This document shows, piece after piece, positions 1-7,345 of a stretch of DNA of 15,059 nt (the first letter of the stretch is position 1; every line of letters starts with the position of its first letter). The translations under genes and the position numbers were made by a program. The DNA is from Candidatus Nanopelagicaceae bacterium (lineage in GTDB: Bacteria; Actinomycetota; Actinomycetes; Nanopelagicales; Nanopelagicaceae), in NCBI GenBank assembly GCA_947488635.1, contig CANLAY010000006.1, forward strand, positions 1 through 15,059, read 5' to 3'. Below the pieces are notes generated by a model that was not told where the DNA came from, made no database searches, and saw only the letters and a program-made list of their open reading frames with translations.

Positions 1-1098
1 ATAGAATATGCCGGCTTGAATACCGTCGATGGTATTGCGGTAGGACAGCGAATCAGTATTCCCAATGATGGTGACTACGAGATGTATGTTCTTTTCAGTT
101 TGGCAGATCAAGCTGCAACTTTGGCGTTAATTAGTAATTCCCTTTATCTAACCGGGCTAGCACTGATTATTCTGATTGGGCTAATTATTTGGATTGTGGT
201 TCGACAAGTTGTAAAACCAGTTCGTGATGCAGTACGAATCTCACAACAATTTTCCGAAGGTGATTTCAGCCAGCGCATGCAGGTAAAAAGTAATGATGAA
301 ATTGCTAGCCTCGGAAATGCCTTCAACGCAATGGCTGAGTCGCTAGAGAAACAGATTGCGCGGCTTGAGAATTTGTCCCGCGTGCAACAACGCTTTGTTT
401 CAGACGTTTCACATGAGTTGCGTACTCCGTTAACAACACTACGCATGGCATCTGAAGTAATTCACAATGCTCGCGATGGATTTGATCCGGTAATTACTCG
501 CAGCTCTGAGTTATTGATCGGACAGATTGATCGTTTTGAGAGGTTACTTGAAGACCTACTTGAGATTAGCCGTTTTGATGCTGAAGTAGCGGTTCTTGAA
601 GCAGTTGAATTCGATATCTGCGGCTCGCTAGAGCGCTGTATTGCCGACCTTTCGCTAGTTGCTAAAGAAAACGGGATTGATATCAATTTAAATCGTCCTC
701 GTGATTCATTGTTTATCAACGGAGATATTCGGCGAGTTGAGCGCGTAATTCGAAATCTGCTAAGTAATGCAATAGATCACGCTGAAGGCAAGCCAGTTGA
801 AGTTCGCATAATGGCATCGGCTGAGGATGTTGCTATTGGGGTGCGTGATTACGGAGTCGGCATCGAACCAAGGTTACTCAACCGTGTTTTTGATCGATTC
901 TGGCGAGCCGATCCATCTCGCGCTCGAACTCGTGGTGGCACTGGTTTAGGTTTATCAATTGCCCTGGAAGACGCTCGTCTACATAATGGCGAACTAGAAG
1001 CTTGGGGAGAACCTGGCAAAGGTGCTCACTTTGTTCTGTATCTACCTAGACGTGCTGGCGATCAATTGCAATCTCGATTGATTTCGCTAAAAGGTTAA
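1..1098 (+). CDS. mtrB: MtrB-type sensor histidine kinase, 5'-truncated by window edge
   Basis: The reading frame is open from base 1, so the true start lies upstream; a TTG at 16 is internal. The visible 365 residues hold the end of the extracytoplasmic sensor region, one transmembrane helix (about residues 48-68), a HAMP linker, a HisKA domain with the H-box SHELRTPLT (phospho-acceptor His codon at 412-414), then a HATPase domain with N-box NLLSNAIDHAEG, G1 box DYGVGI and G2 box GGTGLGLSIA. The segments RFWRADPSR and EDARLHNGELEAWGEPGKG closely resemble mycobacterial MtrB. MtrB phosphorylates the response regulator MtrA, which in actinobacteria controls cell-wall and division genes. mtrA would be expected just upstream, outside the window. 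In mycobacteria lpqB follows mtrB; here comF follows after 55 bases. Family assignment is strong; the in vivo role is inferred from homologues. Confidence 0.93.
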   Translation: MEYAGLNTVDGIAVGQRISIPNDGDYEMYVLFSLADQAATLALISNSLYLTGLALIILIGLIIWIVVRQVVKPVRDAVRISQQFSEGDFSQRMQVKSNDEIASLGNAFNAMAESLEKQIARLENLSRVQQRFVSDVSHELRTPLTTLRMASEVIHNARDGFDPVITRSSELLIGQIDRFERLLEDLLEISRFDAEVAVLEAVEFDICGSLERCIADLSLVAKENGIDINLNRPRDSLFINGDIRRVERVIRNLLSNAIDHAEGKPVEVRIMASAEDVAIGVRDYGVGIEPRLLNRVFDRFWRADPSRARTRGGTGLGLSIALEDARLHNGELEAWGEPGKGAHFVLYLPRRAGDQLQSRLISLKG

Positions 1099-1135
1099 CC
1101 ACATTTAATTTTTTGCTCCGAAATCATTTGTGAGA

Positions 1136-1152
1136 CGAGATTAACCTTCTCG
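1136..1152 (+). other. small perfect hairpin abutting the comF start
   Basis: CGAGA (1136-1140) and TCTCG (1148-1152) form a perfect five-pair stem with a seven-base loop. It ends one base before the comF ATG at 1154. No Shine-Dalgarno-like sequence precedes that ATG, so the hairpin occupies the place where one would sit. A five-pair stem can arise by chance, so a regulatory role is only a possibility. Confidence 0.3.
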
Positions 1153-1153
1153 C

Positions 1154-1801
1154 ATGCGTTTATTCTCTGATTTCAAATTTCTACTTTTCCCAACTAGATG
1201 CTTTGGCTGTCGAGTACTTGGTTACACAATATGCTCGCAATGTCGCAAGCTTTGGAATCCGCATTTATACAAAAGTAGAATTCTTGATGTCGCTGTATAT
1301 TCGGCGATTCCATATTCTCCGGTTGCAAAAAATATATTGCTATCTGCCAAAGAACAGAATATAAAGTCCGCTGATCAATTAGTTCGTATTGCTTTGAGTG
1401 CCTCTCTACAAGAGCTATTTGAGAGACACGCCAGATGCGCATTGGTCCCAATTCCGTCAGGGCGCTCTTCTAACCGACGTCGTGGGCGTGATTTCATAAA
1501 TGAAATGGCTGTGTCGGTAGCTAAAGATTTTGGGGTAGCAGTTTTGCCTCTACTAGAACATCAAAGGATTATTCGTGATCAAAGCAAATTGAATATTGCA
1601 GGCCGGCGCGAGAACTTGGCCATGGCGCTCTCAGTAAAACCTTCGTTCCACAGGAATTATTCAGGCGAGAGTGTGGTTATTTTGGATGATCTGGTTACGA
1701 CCGGGGCGACGATCAACGAGGCAAACCGCGCCTTAACTAGGGGCGGATTTAAGGTGCAGGCGGCTGTGACGGCTTGCGTGGCGCTACGTAGGCTCGAATA
1801 A
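1154..1801 (+). CDS. comF: ComF-family phosphoribosyltransferase-like protein
   Basis: This 215-residue protein has the ComF layout. An N-terminal double CxxC pair (C16/C19 and C27/C30) probably binds zinc. A phosphoribosyltransferase fold follows, with the PRPP-binding motif VVILDDLVTTGAT at residues 174-186. ComF proteins are needed for uptake of single-stranded DNA in naturally competent bacteria, but they are also conserved in actinobacteria with no known competence, where the substrate is unknown. Position between mtrB and secA matches the mycobacterial Rv3242c locus and supports orthology. The ATG at 1154 is chosen because the zinc-binding segment begins 15 residues later; no convincing ribosome binding site is visible. 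It may be transcribed with mtrB across the 55-base gap. Confidence 0.88.
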   Translation: MRLFSDFKFLLFPTRCFGCRVLGYTICSQCRKLWNPHLYKSRILDVAVYSAIPYSPVAKNILLSAKEQNIKSADQLVRIALSASLQELFERHARCALVPIPSGRSSNRRRGRDFINEMAVSVAKDFGVAVLPLLEHQRIIRDQSKLNIAGRRENLAMALSVKPSFHRNYSGESVVILDDLVTTGATINEANRALTRGGFKVQAAVTACVALRRLE

Positions 1802-1844
1802 CCCCTAAGATTGGGGAGTTATCTGGCAAGTCGGCATCTGCCAG
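1799..1844 (+). other. two potential hairpins in the comF-secA gap
   Basis: The first pairs CCCC (1802-1805) with GGGG (1813-1816) around a seven-base loop. The comF stop TAA (1799-1801) can add three pairs with TTA (1819-1821) across a two-base bulge. The second pairs CTGGCA (1823-1828) with TGCCAG (1839-1844) around a ten-base loop. Neither is followed by a T-run, so they do not look like a standard intrinsic terminator. They could be a weak attenuator or an RNA-processing element in the secA leader. Seen by eye only; no folding energy was calculated. Confidence 0.35.
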
Positions 1845-1894
1845 CTAGATCGAAAGCGTCAGCAAAAGTAACTTTGAAAGGTCAGGGTGGCTAG

Positions 1895-4561
1895 ATGGCT
1901 GCAATTCTCGATCGGATTATGCGCGCAGGCGAAGGGCGCATCCTAAAAGAGTTGAGCAAGACCGTAGTCAAAGTTAACTCCTTTGAGGCAGCCACAGTTG
2001 CCCTATCTGATGAAGAACTTCGTGCCAAGACCAATGAATTTAAAGCTCGCTATGCCAGCGGTGAATCCTTAGATGATTTATTGCCCGAAGCTTTTGCCGC
2101 AGTTCGCGAAGCCTCAAAGCGCACCTTAGGCCAGCGTCATTACGACGTGCAATTGATGGGCGGAGCAGCGATGCACCGAGGAAACATTGCTGAAATGCGC
2201 ACAGGTGAAGGTAAGACTTTAGTTGCAACACTTCCTTCATATTTAAATGCCATCGCCGGAAAAGGTGTTCACGTTGTAACGACTAACGACTATTTGGCAG
2301 AGCGCGATAGTGAATGGATGGGCCGCATCCATCGTTTTCTAGGTTTAACAGTTGGGGTAATCCTCAACAACATGACTCCGACTGAACGTCGCGAGGCGTA
2401 TAACTGCGATATCACTTACGGCACAAATAATGAATTTGGCTTTGATTACTTACGCGACAACATGGCCTGGTCACTTGATGATTGCGTACAACGCGAGTAT
2501 TTCTTTGCCGTAGTTGACGAAGTTGACTCAATTTTGATTGATGAAGCGCGTACTCCGCTTATCATTTCAGGGCCAGCTGATAAAGCCACTAAGTGGTACG
2601 TCGAGTTCGCAAATCTGGTCTTAAAACTAGAGCGCGATGTTCACTATGAAATCGATGAGAAAAAGAAAACTGTAGGCATTCTCGAAGAAGGCGTAACACG
2701 CGTAGAGCAGATGCTGCAGATTGAAAACCTTTATGAGGCAGTTAATACGCCGATGATTGGTTATTTAAATAATGCAGTGCGCGCAAAGGAGCTTTTCAAG
2801 CGCGATAAAGATTATGTAGTCATGAATGGCGAGCTATTAATTGTCGACGAGCACACTGGTCGTATGTTGGCCGGTCGTCGTTATAGCGAAGGCTTGCACC
2901 AAGCCCTTGAAGCTAAAGAACGCATTGAAATCAAGGATGAAAACCAGACTTTGGCAACCATTACATTGCAGAACTATTTCCGTTTGTATCAAACTATTTC
3001 TGGCATGACTGGTACCGCCATGACTGAAGCATCTGAGTTTCAACAGATTTACAAGCTCGGTGTTGTGCCAATTCCTACCAACCGCAGCATGATCCGTATT
3101 GATCAAGCAGATTTGGTTTATAAGTCTGAACTAGGCAAATTCAACGCGGTTGCAAAAGACATTGTTGAGCGCCACCGCAAGGGCCAACCAGTATTGATTG
3201 GTACCGTTAGCGTTGAAAAATCTGAAGAACTATCAGCGATCCTGCGTAAATCAGGCGTTGCTCATGAAGTTTTAAATGCAAAGCACCACGAACGCGAAGC
3301 AGCAATTATTGCTCGCGCTGGTGTTAAAGGTGCAGTCACTGTTGCGACCAACATGGCAGGCCGCGGTACCGACATTATGCTCGGCGGCAATCCAGAGTTC
3401 ATGGCAGATTTCGAATTGCAGCGCCGCGGAATTTCGCCAGTAGATAATGCTGCTGAATACGAAGCGGCTTGGCCAGCCGAGATTTCTCGCCAGAAAGCAG
3501 CTGTCGCGAAAGAACACGACGAAGTTATTGCCCTTGGCGGTCTTTATGTTCTCGGTACCGAACGTCACGAATCTCGACGTATTGATAATCAGCTACGTGG
3601 TCGTTCCGGTCGTCAAGGCGATCCTGGTGAATCACGTTTCTATCTTTCACTTCAAGATGACTTAATGCGTCGCTTTAATTCTGGCATCGTAGAGCGAGTT
3701 CTATCTGCGGCTGGAATTCCAGAGGATGAACCAATTGAATCAAAGATGGTCAGCAATGCAATTCGTTCGGCTCAGACCCAAGTTGAAGCACAGAACTTCG
3801 AAATTCGTAAGAATGTTTTGAAGTATGACGATGTAATGAACCGTCAACGCGAAGTAATTTATGGTGAGCGTCGCTTAGTTCTTGAAGGCAAAGATCTAAA
3901 GGAACAAGTTATCGAATTTATGCAAGATACATTGTCAGCTTATGTCGATGCAGCAACAGCAGCGGGCTTTGCCGAAGATTGGGATCTCGAGACTCTGTGG
4001 AACCATCTCAAAGTCATTTATCCAATCTCATTCGTGCCAACTGACCTTGATGCCGAACTTGGTGGCCGGGTAGGGCTAGATGTTGAGCTACTTAAGCACC
4101 GCGTTCTAGAAGATTTAGCCAAGGCATATGCAGATCGGGAAAGTTCTTTGAGCGCTGAAGTTACTCGCGAACTTGAACGTAAAGTTTTGCTTTCGGTTTT
4201 AGATCGCAAATGGCGCGAACATCTCTACGAGATGGACTATCTACAAGAAGGTATTGGTCTTCGTGCGATGGCCCAACGCGATCCTTTGGTTGAATACCAA
4301 CGCGAAGGTTACGAGTTATTTGCAGCCATGATGGATGCAATCAAGGAAGAAATTGCTGGCTTCCTTTTCAATGTCGAAGTAACTGTTGAATCATCTGAGG
4401 TTCAAGCAAAAGGCATTGAAGCTAAGCCGGTATCACCAATAGGGCTGCAATACAGCGCAGCTGATGAAAACGGTAATGTCGCGAAGAACGATGTTTCGCG
4501 AAATGCGCCGTGCCCTTGCGGTTCTGGAAAGAAGTACAAGCGTTGCCACGGCGGCGCTTAA
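1895..4561 (+). CDS. secA: Preprotein translocase ATPase SecA
   Basis: SecA is the cytoplasmic motor that binds preproteins and drives them through the SecYEG channel using ATP. The 888-residue length is normal for the family. Visible landmarks are the Walker A motif MRTGEGKT (residues 101-108), the DEVD Walker B box (208-211) followed by [11 protein letters not shown], the second nucleotide-binding domain with [18 protein letters not shown] and [20 protein letters not shown], and the helical scaffold near [19 protein letters not shown]. The extreme C-terminus carries an intact SEC-C zinc motif with C873, C875, C884 and H885. In mycobacteria the essential copy is SecA1; this gene's position next to comF matches secA1, not the accessory secA2. 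The start gives the usual N-terminal helix. Only a weak AAAGG about 15 bases upstream suggests ribosome binding. The gene ends 10 bases from the convergent Rv3235-family gene. Confidence 0.98.
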   Translation: MAAILDRIMRAGEGRILKELSKTVVKVNSFEAATVALSDEELRAKTNEFKARYASGESLDDLLPEAFAAVREASKRTLGQRHYDVQLMGGAAMHRGNIAEMRTGEGKTLVATLPSYLNAIAGKGVHVVTTNDYLAERDSEWMGRIHRFLGLTVGVILNNMTPTERREAYNCDITYGTNNEFGFDYLRDNMAWSLDDCVQREYFFAVVDEVDSILIDEARTPLIISGPADKATKWYVEFANLVLKLERDVHYEIDEKKKTVGILEEGVTRVEQMLQIENLYEAVNTPMIGYLNNAVRAKELFKRDKDYVVMNGELLIVDEHTGRMLAGRRYSEGLHQALEAKERIEIKDENQTLATITLQNYFRLYQTISGMTGTAMTEASEFQQIYKLGVVPIPTNRSMIRIDQADLVYKSELGKFNAVAKDIVERHRKGQPVLIGTVSVEKSEELSAILRKSGVAHEVLNAKHHEREAAIIARAGVKGAVTVATNMAGRGTDIMLGGNPEFMADFELQRRGISPVDNAAEYEAAWPAEISRQKAAVAKEHDEVIALGGLYVLGTERHESRRIDNQLRGRSGRQGDPGESRFYLSLQDDLMRRFNSGIVERVLSAAGIPEDEPIESKMVSNAIRSAQTQVEAQNFEIRKNVLKYDDVMNRQREVIYGERRLVLEGKDLKEQVIEFMQDTLSAYVDAATAAGFAEDWDLETLWNHLKVIYPISFVPTDLDAELGGRVGLDVELLKHRVLEDLAKAYADRESSLSAEVTRELERKVLLSVLDRKWREHLYEMDYLQEGIGLRAMAQRDPLVEYQREGYELFAAMMDAIKEEIAGFLFNVEVTVESSEVQAKGIEAKPVSPIGLQYSAADENGNVAKNDVSRNAPCPCGSGKKYKRCHGGA

Positions 4562-4571
4562 ATCGCCCGAG

Positions 4572-5096
4572 CTAAATCAGAAATAACTCAGTACATAACC
4601 ATTTCTGATCGATTCCTTCAAAGCGCATAACTAACGAACGTAATCGTTCACCGTATCTAACAGTTAATACCGATTCTGCAATGCCATCTAGTGGCTGATT
4701 CACATGCAGTTTTCTAATTCGGCCAATCACTTTGACCGAGCCAGTATCTGCAACTAACTTGGTAAAAATATTTCTATGGGTCCACCTGGCCAATTGGGCA
4801 GCAGGACGTTTGCCGGCCCAGATTTCAAGTGCACTAACGCCATACTTCAAAGCCCAACTACCTATTTCGGGTAATTCACTGGCCGAAGTTGGCATTGGTG
4901 CAAAGTCTGGATCGTATTCATCGCCGTATGTAGTTGGAACTAAATACAACTTAGCTTTCTGTGGTGCTTCGGCAGGCACGGGGGAGCGAAATAGGTCTAG
5001 AACTGGATGGCCTGGAATCTCATCTTGGCTGCTTGAGATTGTCGAAAAGGTGATGGTTTGAAAAGTGGGTTGAACGGATAGATCGATAGTTGTCAT
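4572..5096 (-). CDS. Rv3235-family conserved actinobacterial protein
   Basis: This 174-residue protein has a variable, proline-rich N-terminal part (about residues 1-75) and a conserved C-terminal domain. That domain has the look of the mycobacterial Rv3235 family: EIWAGKRPAAQLARWT, a basic stretch around KVIGRIRKLHVNQP, and a final RSLVMRFEGIDQKWLCTEL. Its position immediately downstream of secA and convergent with it agrees with the Rv3235 neighbourhood. The biochemical function is unknown; a compact domain of this kind could bind protein or nucleic acid, but nothing here decides it. No signal peptide or membrane segment is visible. The opposite strand holds a 109-codon open frame that I regard as a shadow, because only the minus-strand reading gives a recognisable family. 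Confidence 0.8.
   Translation of the reverse strand: MTTIDLSVQPTFQTITFSTISSSQDEIPGHPVLDLFRSPVPAEAPQKAKLYLVPTTYGDEYDPDFAPMPTSASELPEIGSWALKYGVSALEIWAGKRPAAQLARWTHRNIFTKLVADTGSVKVIGRIRKLHVNQPLDGIAESVLTVRYGERLRSLVMRFEGIDQKWLCTELFLI
4576..4609. repeat. 9-bp perfect inverted repeat at the secA / Rv3235-family junction
   Basis: ATCAGAAAT (4576-4584) and ATTTCTGAT (4601-4609) are exact reverse complements separated by 16 bases. The element lies inside the last codons of the minus-strand gene and 14 bases beyond the secA stop. It could act as a transcript-end structure for secA, although there is no G+C-rich stem or T-run as in a textbook terminator. Confidence 0.45.
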
Positions 5097-5153
5097 AGCC
5101 GAAGAATTTCTTCTGCTCAGAGACGGTAAATCATTCCTAAGGATTAGCAGCCC

Positions 5154-5169
5154 TCATCCGAAAGGATGA
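5154..5169. other. hairpin with GAAA tetraloop in a divergent intergenic region
   Basis: TCATCC (5154-5159), GAAA, and GGATGA (5164-5169) form a six-pair perfect stem with a GNRA-type tetraloop in the + reading. It lies 41 bases before the SAF-protein start and 57 bases before the start of the divergent Rv3235-family gene. A 13-base odd palindrome, GAAGAA-T-TTCTTC, sits at 5101-5113 in the same gap. GNRA loops are stable in RNA, so a leader-RNA structure for the + strand operon is plausible but unproven. Confidence 0.4.
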
Positions 5170-5210
5170 CTGTGGAAAAGTAAATTTGAAATATCCGATC
5201 GCACCGTTAG

Positions 5211-5819
5211 ATGCCTTTCATGTCAATCAAAAAATCTAAAATTCAAACTCGAGTGCTAGTAGCAGCATCGCTACTAGTCGCATCCATCCTCTCTAGCGTC
5301 CTAATTTCGGCGCTTTCAAATCAGAAGCAAAGTTTCTGGATTGCAAATCGCGAACTCACTCCCGGCCAGCAAATTGCCGCCTCAGATATTTCTAAAGTTC
5401 AAGTCAACATTTCGGCGATTTCTGATAACTATGTGCCTGCGGGCGTTAATCCAATTGGCAGTATTGTCATCAATCGAATTCAACGCACTTCGTTAATTGC
5501 GACCCAATCAATTAGCTCGCAGAATGAAGCCATAAATAGTGCCGAAGTGTCACTTACGATTCGAGCAATTGATTTGCCGGCCACAGTATTAGCTGGAGAT
5601 CGCATAAGTATCTATCTTCTAGAAGATGCTGAGCTAGGTGCTTTCCCATCTGAACCAGAGCTAGTACTTAGCGATATCTACCTAGGCTCCATCGAGCGCA
5701 AGAATTCCAACTTTGGCTCAGAAGCTGCAATCACTATTGCAATTGGACGAGAAGAAATTTCAGATGTTCTCAGAGCCACCACCTATGGCCGATTAGTGGT
5801 GGTCAAACTAAATGGTTGA
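5211..5819 (+). CDS. Membrane-anchored SAF-domain (CpaB/RcpC-like) protein
   Basis: The 202-residue product has a basic N-terminus, one hydrophobic anchor (about residues 14-36) and then a SAF domain (about 42-102), beginning WIANRELTPGQQIAASDI and continuing through YVPAGVNPIGSIVINRI. This is the pattern of CpaB/RcpC, the pilus-assembly protein with a SAF domain exposed outside the membrane. A beta-rich C-terminal half follows (SLTIRAIDLPATVLAGDRISIYL), also as in CpaB. The next gene, a CpaE-like ATPase, overlaps it by eight bases (5812-5819), so translation is probably coupled. No cpaF, tadB, tadC or pilin gene is seen nearby, so a pilus role is not established. The start could be M1 at 5211 or M4 at 5220; neither has a clear ribosome binding site. 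Exact function is unknown. Confidence 0.75.
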   Translation: MPFMSIKKSKIQTRVLVAASLLVASILSSVLISALSNQKQSFWIANRELTPGQQIAASDISKVQVNISAISDNYVPAGVNPIGSIVINRIQRTSLIATQSISSQNEAINSAEVSLTIRAIDLPATVLAGDRISIYLLEDAELGAFPSEPELVLSDIYLGSIERKNSNFGSEAAITIAIGREEISDVLRATTYGRLVVVKLNG

Positions 5820-6909
5820 AAGCATCACTCACACAATCATTACGGCTATCTCTGATAGCAAATTTGAGAGTTTTGTTTCAAGCAACCTACATTCTCAAGG
5901 TTGGGACATCGTGGCTAGAGCGGTAGATATTGCTGCGCTGCAAGCATTCCTTAGCCAGAATCCAGAAACTGCGAAGAATTCAATCTTAATTTATGCCCCA
6001 GATTTACCAGGCTTTAGCGATGACTCGGTTGCAAATTTGCGAACTGATGTCCGTCACATAATTGGCTACGGCACAGAATCTGAGATCACTCGTTTTGGTT
6101 CACTTTCTCCAAGACCCACAGACCCAGCCGAATTAGTTTCGCAAATTCGCTCTGTCTTGCGGCGAGAATTTCGGGAACCGCTTATTTCCAGCCATAAAGT
6201 TAGCAATTTAGCTGGTGCCAAAGTTATAGCTATTGCATCTGCTGGCTCTGCAACAGGTGCCACAACTCTGGCGCTAAATCTGGCGATGGAGTCCAGTTTG
6301 TTGGAAAAGCGGACTCTTCTCATTGATGGCAATTCAATTGAGCCGAGCGTTTCAATAGCTCTTGAGCTACGTAATTTACGAGGCGATCAAAATCCCAGAT
6401 TGGTCTCACAACTTCTATGGGCATATGAATTAACTGAAGCCAAGAGCTCTGGTTTCGACAAATTTATGACTACTGCTTACTCGAATTTCGATCTAATAGT
6501 TATCGATCTTGGCTCAGTTTCAAATTTGGCAATGAAATTAACTGATCGTCGTTGGAATTCCCAATGTCTGATTTGGAGTAGCGATAACTGCGATGAAATT
6601 TGGATCAATTCAAGACCAGATGAAATTGGCCGTTTTAGATTGACCCGGCTAATTCAAGAATTAACCAAGAATAAAATCAAAGCCAAGTTGCAATTCGTAG
6701 CGAATCTAGAAGTACCTCGTCGTCGTAGTGATCAGGTAGCGCATGAGTTGGCATCGCAGATTGATCAACTAAATCCGTTGAATCGATTTACCCTGCCTAG
6801 AGATAATCGGGCAGTGGCGGCGGCGGCAACCAGTACTTCCTCGCTTAGCGAAGCAAGCCCAAAATCGATGTTACGCAAGGCGATCTTCAAAATTGCAAGC
6901 GAGGTCTAG
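5812..6909 (+). CDS. CpaE/TadZ-like P-loop protein with lysine-less P-loop
   Basis: The 365-residue protein has an N-terminal segment (about 1-125) that looks like a degenerate receiver domain, then a MinD/ParA-type domain. In place of the standard GKTT P-loop it reads GSATGATT (G145-T152), followed by LALNLA; the usual phosphate-binding lysine is replaced by alanine. A Walker B-like strand FDLIVIDLG lies at residues 226-234 and LLIDGN at 169-174. CpaE/TadZ proteins are membrane-associated, polar-localising partners of Tad pilus assembly and often have atypical P-loops. The eight-base overlap with the SAF-domain gene supports a CpaB-CpaE-like pair. The tail contains an alanine/serine-rich stretch (AVAAAATSTSS). 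ATP binding or hydrolysis cannot be assumed. It may be a scaffold or localisation factor rather than an active ATPase. Confidence 0.72.
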   Translation: MVESITHTIITAISDSKFESFVSSNLHSQGWDIVARAVDIAALQAFLSQNPETAKNSILIYAPDLPGFSDDSVANLRTDVRHIIGYGTESEITRFGSLSPRPTDPAELVSQIRSVLRREFREPLISSHKVSNLAGAKVIAIASAGSATGATTLALNLAMESSLLEKRTLLIDGNSIEPSVSIALELRNLRGDQNPRLVSQLLWAYELTEAKSSGFDKFMTTAYSNFDLIVIDLGSVSNLAMKLTDRRWNSQCLIWSSDNCDEIWINSRPDEIGRFRLTRLIQELTKNKIKAKLQFVANLEVPRRRSDQVAHELASQIDQLNPLNRFTLPRDNRAVAAAATSTSSLSEASPKSMLRKAIFKIASEV

Positions 6910-6914
6910 TTTTA

Positions 6915-6945
6915 GGCTGCGGCAACTCTTCCAATAGAGTAAGCC
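6915..6945 (+). other. two-tier hairpin just before the DUF6912 start
   Basis: ACTCT (6925-6929) pairs with AGAGT (6936-6940), and GGCT (6915-6918) can pair with AGCC (6942-6945) outside it, with an unpaired GCGGCA on one side. The structure ends two bases before the ATG at 6947 and leaves no Shine-Dalgarno site. It could influence translation, but short stems like this are common by chance. Confidence 0.28.
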
Positions 6946-6946
6946 C

Positions 6947-7345
6947 ATGCGCGGATACTTGGCCTTAACTCCAGATGAGTTAACTCAGCTATTAGGCGAT
7001 GGCGAAATTTCGATAGACACCGCCTTTGTGCCAACTGGCCAATTTAAAAGTAGTAATCCAGAACTCGGTGAAGAAGAATCCGAATACATTCTCTCGCTAT
7101 TGGCAGCTGAAGATTCAATTTCATATCAGGGCGATTCTGCGAAATTCTCATTTGTTCTAGCCGTAGACCTAGAGGCATCACAGATCGGGCAAGAGTCAGA
7201 GGTCGAAGTTGATCTAACTTCACCCATTAGATTTAGTCAGGCCGATTGCTTATTCGTCGGAGCCGCAGATGATAATGATGGCGAATTAACTTGGTATGCG
7301 GCGCAAGAGATTGCGAATGAGCTACCAAATTGGCGGGTTTCCTAA
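6947..7345 (+). CDS. DUF6912-family small acidic protein
   Basis: This is a 132-residue, acidic, apparently cytoplasmic protein with no signal peptide or membrane segment. It opens MRGYLALTPDELTQLLGDG, has a middle acidic segment (ELGEEESEYILSLLAAEDS), and ends with a strand-rich part and YAAQEIANELPNWRV. This matches what I recall of the DUF6912 family, a conserved actinobacterial protein often encoded next to the PdtaS-type kinase and WhiB1. Function is unknown. Its stop TAA (7343-7345) directly abuts the ATG of the kinase gene at 7346, so the two are probably co-translated. The gap to the upstream CpaE-like gene is 37 bases, compatible with one operon. Family naming is from memory of the sequence pattern. 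Confidence 0.72.
   Translation: MRGYLALTPDELTQLLGDGEISIDTAFVPTGQFKSSNPELGEEESEYILSLLAAEDSISYQGDSAKFSFVLAVDLEASQIGQESEVEVDLTSPIRFSQADCLFVGAADDNDGELTWYAAQEIANELPNWRVS

Noticed and set aside
1093..1100. GGTTAACC palindrome at the end of mtrB
   Set aside because: An eight-base palindrome spanning a stop codon is expected by chance and has no spaced partner forming an operator.
3272..3665. Open frames on both strands inside secA
   Set aside because: They lie in other frames of the nucleotide-binding region of secA, whose own frame is intact and fully matches the family.
4732..5061. 109-codon + strand frame opposite the Rv3235-family gene
   Set aside because: Only the minus-strand reading gives a recognisable conserved domain and it covers the full region; the + frame shows no family features.
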